From positions 1,209,841-1,273,840 of the forward strand of contig NC_066516.1 of NCBI RefSeq assembly GCF_024679095.1: a stretch of 64,000 nucleotides of DNA. The letters run 5' to 3'. Shown here piece after piece: positions 58,580 through 64,000 of the stretch. Below the pieces are notes generated by a model. The model did not search any database. It worked only from the letters and a program-made list of their open reading frames with translations, and was not told where the DNA came from. The translations under genes and the position numbers were made by a program. Each line of letters starts with the position of its first letter. The stretch's first letter is position 1. The stretch is from Eriocheir sinensis. Lineage: Eukaryota; Arthropoda; Malacostraca; Decapoda; Varunidae.

Positions 58580-60281
58580 CGCGGACAGCTTGAGCCGGCG
58601 CCTCTGCCTACCTGAGTGTCAACATTGCCTCCAGAGGGAAAGCGTTCAGAATATGTGCCGCCGCACTACAGTGGAACAGACAGCGGAAGTGCCATGGGAA
58701 GACTTGGGAAAACTGCAGCGGGAGGACCGAGATCTGAGACCAATTATGGAGTGGCTGAGTCAATCGTCAACGCGACCTGGGTGGGAAGTAATCTCGAGAG
58801 AAAGCCCTACCACCAAGAATTACTGGACTCAGTGGGACACTCTTCGGATGGACAACGGGGTGTTGCAGTGACGCTGGGTCTCTCATGATGGTCTTGACCA
58901 CTACTGGTCCACGGTGCTACCTATGAAGAAGGTGTGAAAAGAAATGCACGACAGCACACCAGGACACCTTTGGGTGGGACACTGAGTGACTGCGCCGCCT
59001 GCGCCCTAGTGAGTTGGAGTGAGGGAGGGGAAGAGGAATGGACGCGACGCGCGTGAGGTGTGTGCAAAGAAAAGGACCCCAAGACGCGTCCCCGTCCCAT
59101 TGCAACTATACCAGCCAGCTTGGAGCCCCCGGGGTGAAATGGTGGCAATGGATAGATAGGACCTCTGCTCCTGACACGAACGGAAATACAGTCTACCGTC
59201 ACAATGGATTACTTCACCAAGTGGCCGGAAGCCTACGCTATCCCTGACCAGGAAGCCACTACCATCGCTAAGGTATTGGTGGAGGAGTTCTTCTGTCGCT
59301 TCGGTGTGCCTAACGAGCTCTATTTCGACCAGGGAAGGAATTTTGAGTCAACAGTCCTTGCTGAGTGCTGCAAGCTTCTGGGTATCAAGAAGACCCGGAC
59401 CACCCCTCTGCACCCACAGTCAGATGGAATGGTGGAGAGGTTTAATTGGACGTTGGGCCAGGAGTTGGCCAAGCAGTGCAACAATGGCCATTCTTCATGG
59501 GATCAGAAGCTGCCTGCGCTCCTCATGGCCTACAGGTCTGCCGCCCACGAGACTACGGGGTATTCACCGGCAAAGCTGATGTTTGGACGTGAGCTGCGAT
59601 TGCCGGTGGACCTACTGACAGGAAGGCCTCCTGGGGAAAGCCTTCCAAGGGACGCCTCCAGTTTTGCCCGTCAACTAGAGGAACGGCTGGAAGAGGTGCA
59701 CCATCAAGTCCGTGGTGCCTTGAAGTTCTCCGGGGAGGCCATGAAGCGCGGTTACAATATGAGGGCAAGCCACGTTGACTTCAAGGAAGGAGACCAAGTC
59801 TGGCTTTACAACCCGCAGAGGAAGAAAGGACAGTCTCCGAAGTTACAGAGCCCCTGGGAAGGCCCTTATACTGTGCTAGAACGCCTCTCCGACGTGACTT
59901 ACCGAATCCGGAAAACGGAAAGGACCAAGCCGAAAGTTGTCCACGTCAACCGCCTATGGAGGTACCACGGTCCGGGAAATTACACCTGGAACAACTACAG
60001 ACACCCAGGAAAATTACACCTGGAACAACTACAGACACCCAGCAGCCGACGAAAACGTAAGGGACGTCCAGGACCGAGAGGAGGTCGACGACGACATAGG
60101 CCTTCTGGACCTTTCAGCCGAGGGAGATAACCTCCCGGTTTCGGCAGATGTTCCAGGGACACCCCAAGAAGCGGACGACGACGAGGCGCACCAGGAGACA
60201 GACGCGCAAGAGGCACCGAACAGAAGACAGAGACAACGCAGGCGTCCACAGCGATACGACGATCATTATGTTTTTGTTTAA
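58566..60281 (+). pseudogene. Pol: integrase, several lesions
   Basis: NADSLSRRLCLP, then a linker, stop at 58869, a decayed HHCC zinc domain (HDSTPGHLWVGH, about 58945, then stops), and VAMDR (about 59145), which holds the first catalytic Asp in a different frame. The frame 59204-60130 holds MDYFTKWPEAYAIPDQ, YFDQGRNFES (second Asp), QSDGMVERFNWTL (catalytic Glu) and the GPY/F module SPWEGPYTVLERLSDVTYRI. A 34-bp tandem duplication (59974-60041) shifts the frame; the original C-terminus (AADENVRDVQDREEVDDDIG, ending DDHYVFV) continues in the next frame to 60281. No chromodomain is seen. Confidence 0.88.
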
Positions 60282-60329
60282 TTCTCTTATGTTTGTATAT
60301 AGTTTAGTGTGATCGGTACGATCACAATT

Positions 60330-60356
60330 AAGAGGGGGGGATAGAGGGAGGGATAG
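60330..60356 (+). other. Polypurine tract
   Basis: AAGAGGGGGGGATAGAGGGA and the following GGGATAG lie immediately before the 3' LTR, the expected plus-strand primer site. Confidence 0.8.
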
Positions 60357-60762
60357 TGCTGTGCTGGAAGCTTTCCCCGGCGTCCATGGGCCTCTAGAAG
60401 GCCCCGGGAGGAGCGAGCAGGGGGGCGGGGAGCAAGGCGAGCCGTTCGCGCCCCGCGGGGCGCGGCCAGACGCCAGGCGGGAAGTGTTGCCAACTCGCAT
60501 ATATTTTTGCTACATGTTCTTGTATGATCTAAAATATACTGTAACATTCTAGACTGTACTGTTCTGGATATATATAGGAGAAGAGGGCGAGAGAGGCCCA
60601 GTCCCAGTCATAGTAAGCTAGTGGTCAGTGAAGAGTCAGAGTGAAGTGTACTACTAAGGAAGAATATTAAACTACAGAAGTTGTGCAAAGTGTTTACATA
60701 TCTCCTTCCCACGGAGTCTTGTGACGGCGACACGGAACCCAAGTAATACGTCCGGCATAACA
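60357..60762 (+). repeat. 3' LTR
   Basis: Starts TGCTGTGCTGG and ends GGCATAACA; 406 bp, same length as the 5' LTR. Confidence 0.92.
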
Positions 60763-61116
60763 ATATATATACTCTTGCACATTGGCACGAATCACCAACG
60801 ACTGCGGGTTACGTCTCCAGGCATTGCTAGACACTAGAAACATACACCACAACACGAAATCTCGGAGTAACACAAAGTTGGCGGCCTGCTGACTGCATCA
60901 TGACGTTACGACCAATCAGCACCCGTTTCCAGGTCACGTGATTTTTCCTCAACTTTAATCCATATTTTATACCACATTTACTATTTTACATGAAGAAAAA
61001 ATAGTACCATAGCTGAATTTTGGGCGTATTTTATCCATACAGACAGAATTTGAAATAAATATGTTGATCGGAAACATGTCCATTTTACCTTCGGTGGTTG
61101 TTGCCCTCCTTCCACG
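60763..61116. other. Right flank of the Ty3 element; no gene recognised
   Basis: Begins with the ATAT target copy. Contains TCACGTGA-type words but nothing I can assign. Confidence 0.5.
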
Positions 61117-61345
61117 TATTTTTTTTTTTTTTACAACAAAGGAGACAGCTCAAGGTCACAAAAAAGGAAACAATAATAAAAAAGCCCGCTACTCGCTGCT
61201 CATAAAAAAAAGAATCAAAAGAGGTGGCCGAAAGAGAGGTCAATTTCGGGAGGAGAGGTGTCCTGATACCCTCCTCTTGAAAGAGTTCAAGTCGTAGGCG
61301 GGAGGAAATACAGATGAAGGAAGATTGTTCCAGAGTTGCCAAGCC
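61117..61345 (-). mobile_element. LINE-A 3' end, second copy
   Basis: Matches 14572-14780: a T run (A tail on the minus strand), the GAGACAGCTCAAGGYCAACA words, and the C-terminal coding segment ending LWNNLPSSV..PPAYDLNSFK with the opposite-strand word GGCGGGAGGAAATACAGA. It is truncated on its 5' side, where LINE-C sequence begins. Confidence 0.75.
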
Positions 61346-62131
61346 TCGGCACCTTTTCTGTTTCCTCATCCAAATTACGACCCTCATTTTGAACCTCTCA
61401 CCAGTTCCACAGCTACCTGCTTTTCATTCTTTTCTCTCTCATGTCATATTGGCAACACTTTTTCCTTGACGCCAAACACAACACATTTCTTCCTTTCAAC
61501 GCCGTCTCTCACTAGCTCATCCTCACTCACTACGTACACTTTTGCTTCTTCCTTAATTTGTTGTCCACGATCTATTTAACCCTCTCACGCACCGTAAGTT
61601 TCCAATAAGTTTCTGTTCCACTCACCATGCATTTCTCAGGCCCGACCGGCCCTTTTTTCGCCGCCGCGATACTCTACATTCTCGGACGTATTTTATCCTC
61701 ACAGATATATTAAAACTTGCTTTCTCCTCTTTCTGCTCTTTCTTCCATTGATTTTGCTGTTCATTTAATTTCTTAACATTTTTTTATATTTACCTCCACC
61801 TTTCCTCGTATTTCTTCAACATTACCTCATATTTATTGCACTCTATTCGAGATCTTTATTTTCTTTCCATCTATTTAGCCTTTCCTCCACATTTTCCACT
61901 TTTTCGGATAGATTATGTAGGCTACCATTTTTTCCAGCAATAACATTTTCTTATATGCCATTCTGCTAGGAAGTGAGTCTTTTCTTGACCGAATCCAGAG
62001 AAACCCCGCCCCCGACTAAGGCTCGCCCTTGGTTGAGCTACGGGCGTAAAGACAGGAGCAAACACTTGACCTGACCCCGGCGCTTCTTTCATTTTAACGT
62101 TTTTTATGTGTCCGAACTAAAGCACTATAAC
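61346..62131 (-). mobile_element. LINE-C ORF1-like region, second copy
   Basis: Collinear with 43900-44610: shared words TCATATTGGCAAC, TTCCATTGATTTTG, TTATTGCACTCTATT, TTCCACTTTTTC and ATGCCATTCTGC. On the minus strand it would encode a coiled coil but is heavily broken. Confidence 0.6.
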
Positions 62132-62204
62132 AGTGGTTCTCAACCTTTCCCAGATTTAAAAGAAAAGAAAAATCCTTTTTGGTCCATTTACTTAGCATGA
62201 ATTA

Positions 62205-62365
62205 CATTAGTGAGATATTTGACACCACTGTTTTAATGCTACCAGATTTTGAATACATGGTTAGTGAGATATTTGGAGCTGCTTCTCAGCTACCATATCT
62301 TGAATATATGGTTAATGAGATATTTGACACTGCTTCTTAGCTACCAGATATTGAATACGTGGTCG
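62205..62365. repeat. Tandem repeat of about 55 bp, three copies, in the hAT 3' region
   Basis: GTGAGATATTTG..GCT..CTACCAGAT.TTGAATACATGGTTA repeats three times between the transposase C-terminus and the TIR. Likely a local slippage duplication. Confidence 0.75.
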
Positions 62366-63605
62366 AATTTCAACGTTCAGGCAGTTTCTATACTTGGTTT
62401 TGATAGCAACAAGCGTGGAAAATGCAGTTTCACATAGATACGTGGATCCAAACATTGTCAGAATCCGAAGAGCCTGATGTGAGATCTGAGGAGAACATCT
62501 CCAAATCCATATCTTTGAAGTCTTCTTTAGCTCTGGAATTGAACTTCAACTCAAGGAACTCCTCCTGGACTTCATCAGCAACATCAGCTACCTCACATTG
62601 AAATGGGTTCCTGATGAATTGTCTATATCTGGGAAGTATCTGATGAATTCTGCTTTCAAGTCACTTAGATGAGTGATTATTTGTTTCTTTAACTCAGTGT
62701 CAAGGTTACTGTGAGCGACAGCAGAATCCAAGTTCCTAAAACTGGCTGTATTTCCCTGCTGAATTCGACATTTCCAGAGGTTGAGTTTGGCCATGAAGGC
62801 TCGAATGGTGTCATGATGCATGATGATGTTGATGTTTGGTTCACAGCATTCAATGTTTCAAAAATGTCCACCAGGTAAGCTAGAGTTATCTGAAAGCCTT
62901 CAGACTGGAATTTGTCATGAAGGTCTGCCTTCTGCTTTGAATCTAGAAATATTGCTACTTCTTCTCTTAGCTCATAAAGCCGTCCAAGCATGTTCCCTTT
63001 TGATAATATCCTTACACAGCAGTTTGAAGAGACGACTGTTTAAGGCTCCAGCTTTGATGAAGTTGACTACCTTGATAACCACGTTCAGGACATCCCTCAT
63101 TTCAGCAGGCAAAGTTATGGATGCTAAGGCTTCACGATGAAGTATGCAGTGTGTACTCATTACTGAGGGATTTTTTTTCTTTCACCTTTGTGACGAACCC
63201 AGACTGTAGACCAAGAATGGCTGGAGCTCCATCAGTACATACCCCTACCAGCGAGTCCCAAGAAAGTTTATTTTCTTGAAAAAAAGTTAGATGAATCATG
63301 AAAAATAGCTTCTGGTGTTGTGCAACCTTCCATGGGGTGACAGAATAAAATTTCCTCTTTTATATTGTTGCCTGACACGAAATTAGCATACATCAGTAAC
63401 TGAGAACACTGAGCGATATCAGTCGTTTCATCACACTGGATGGCAAAAACAGGGGAGGCTCTCACTTGGTCGAGAGTTTGATCTTGGATATCTTGTGACA
63501 ATTCATCGATCCTTTTCTTGACTGTATCGTTTGACAGAAATTTATACTTGGTTTTATGAGACTCTCCAATGTTATGGCTCTTCTTGCTTTTTTCAATCAA
63601 TCAGG
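62360..63605 (-). pseudogene. hAT-type transposase (ZBED/SCAND3-like), frameshifted
   Basis: From 63600: KTKYKFLSNDTVKKRIDELS, ASPVFAIQCDETTDIAQCSQ (first catalytic Asp in D-E-T-T-D), a break near 63270, then CILHREALASITLPAEMRDV and VVIKVVNFIKAGALNSRLF, a frame change, MLGRLYELREEVAIFLDSK, another change, AFMAKLNLWKCRIQQGNTAS, and the C-terminal hAT dimerisation motif FGSTYLCETAFSTLVAIKTK. The domain order matches hAT transposases related to the domesticated ZBED5/SCAND3 genes. The N-terminal BED finger is not found; sequence toward the right TIR replaces it. It is dead, with at least five lesions. Confidence 0.85.
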
Positions 63606-63830
63606 GGGGGGGGGGGGTAATGTATACGGATAATGGTATGCCTGGGAGACTTTTGAAAACAAGAGTTAGTAACGACACTACTTCTGCATTATTTCATAAA
63701 CTTATCGTTACGGAACTGCCCCACGCTCTTGTCAAGAAAATAGCACATAACTGGAAAAATGCATACTTTTCACCTGAGGCTCGTGCCCCCCCCTGGAAAT
63801 CACTCACGCCCCCCAGGTTAAGAACCACTG

Positions 63831-63962
63831 CCGTCCACTCTGAATGTAATTTTGGCATATCTTTTGGGGGGTCAAGAGGGCATCGTAGATTCATGAGGTG
63901 GGGGGGAGGAGGGTGTTGAGCGAATCGAGCATGCACAGGTGAGGGAAGTTTTCATCTTGAGG
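63831..63962. other. No feature recognised
   Basis: Unique sequence right of the hAT element, with a G-rich stretch (63897-63913). Confidence 0.4.
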
Positions 63963-64000
63963 CCGATATAGACACACGTGGCACAACTGGTTAGAGCGCC
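63963..64000 (+). other. tRNA-like 5' end cut by the window edge
   Basis: GTGGCACAACTGGTTAGAGC resembles a tRNA or tRNA-SINE A-box region. The rest lies outside the window, so tRNA gene and SINE cannot be separated. Confidence 0.35.

Larger units (their letters stand above)
54636..60762 (+). mobile_element. Ty3/gypsy-type LTR retrotransposon, full length but inactivated
   Basis: The element has two 406-bp LTRs, a tRNA-Leu-type primer site, gag, protease, RT, RNase H and integrase in Ty3 order, and a polypurine tract. The target duplication is ATAT (54632-54635 and 60763-60766). The order PR-RT-RH-IN separates it from Ty1/copia. Defects: frameshifts in gag and before RT, a deletion between RNase H and integrase, several stops in the integrase N-domain, and a 34-bp duplication near the integrase C-terminus. 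There is no envelope-like frame between integrase and the 3' LTR. Confidence 0.92.
62132..63830 (-). mobile_element. hAT transposon with TIRs and transposase relic
   Basis: Ends are inverted: CAGTGGTTCTCAACCTTTCC at 62132 and, as reverse complement of 63830 inward, CAGTGGTTCTTAACCTGGGG. CAGTGGTTCT-type ends are common in animal hAT elements. A minus-strand transposase relic fills most of the interior. The 8-bp flanks do not match now (CACTATAA / CCGTCCAC), so the target duplication has decayed or one side was rearranged. Confidence 0.85.

Overview
This window looks like a repeat-dominated arthropod nuclear genome, most likely a malacostracan (decapod) crustacean. The grounds are long TA/CT/GA/GT/ATT microsatellites, tRNA-derived SINEs, CR1- and RTE-type LINEs, a Ty3-type LTR element, many DNA-transposon families, canonical GT-AG introns and no bacterial-style gene packing. 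The taxonomic call is inference; no species-diagnostic gene was recognised.

Host-like coding sequence is sparse and all on the minus strand. Two phase-compatible exons at 48336-48117 and 47734-46541 end a gene whose C-terminal coiled coil resembles KCNH (EAG/ERG/ELK) potassium channels. Three phase-compatible exons (20344-20187, 7223-7070, 3844-about 3672) belong to a coiled-coil protein I could not identify. The introns between them are packed with transposons.

Layout: 0.6-3.56 kb, decayed R2-like retrotransposon with poly(A). 4-9.3 kb, pogo/Tigger-like and piggyBac-like MITEs, a SINE and the coiled-coil exons. 10.4-14.4 kb, two SINEs, a large inverted repeat and a roughly 300-bp tandem satellite. 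14.5-19.8 kb, one LINE broken by three later insertions. 22-23.3 and 41.7-42.8 kb, two inverted copies of a TA-flanked TIR element. 23.9-24.5 kb, MULE transposase relic. 25.2-26.0 kb, an 827-bp palindrome. 26.9-28.1 kb, an intron-containing Ginger/GIN-type integrase gene killed by one stop codon. 29.6-33.4 kb, two tandem CR1 copies joined through GA microsatellites. 35.4-37.5 kb, rearranged RTE LINE with a hAT MITE inside. 38.2-38.8 kb, an unclassified TIR element. 39.6-45.9 kb, SINE, LINE and fold-back structures and microsatellites. 49.8-51.3 kb, decayed CR1 plus SINE. 53-54 kb, SINE and LINE pieces. 54.6-60.8 kb, a complete but inactivated Ty3-type element with 406-bp LTRs. 61-62.1 kb, LINE fragments. 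62.1-63.8 kb, a full-length decayed hAT element.

The elements interact mainly by nesting. Several insertions can be ordered in time from target duplications or from reading frames that resume on the far side. No gene cluster, defence island or CRISPR array is present. The most unusual objects are the 827-bp palindrome, the spliced integrase gene, the piggyBac-like element with subterminal palindromes, and LINE copies anchored in GA tracts.
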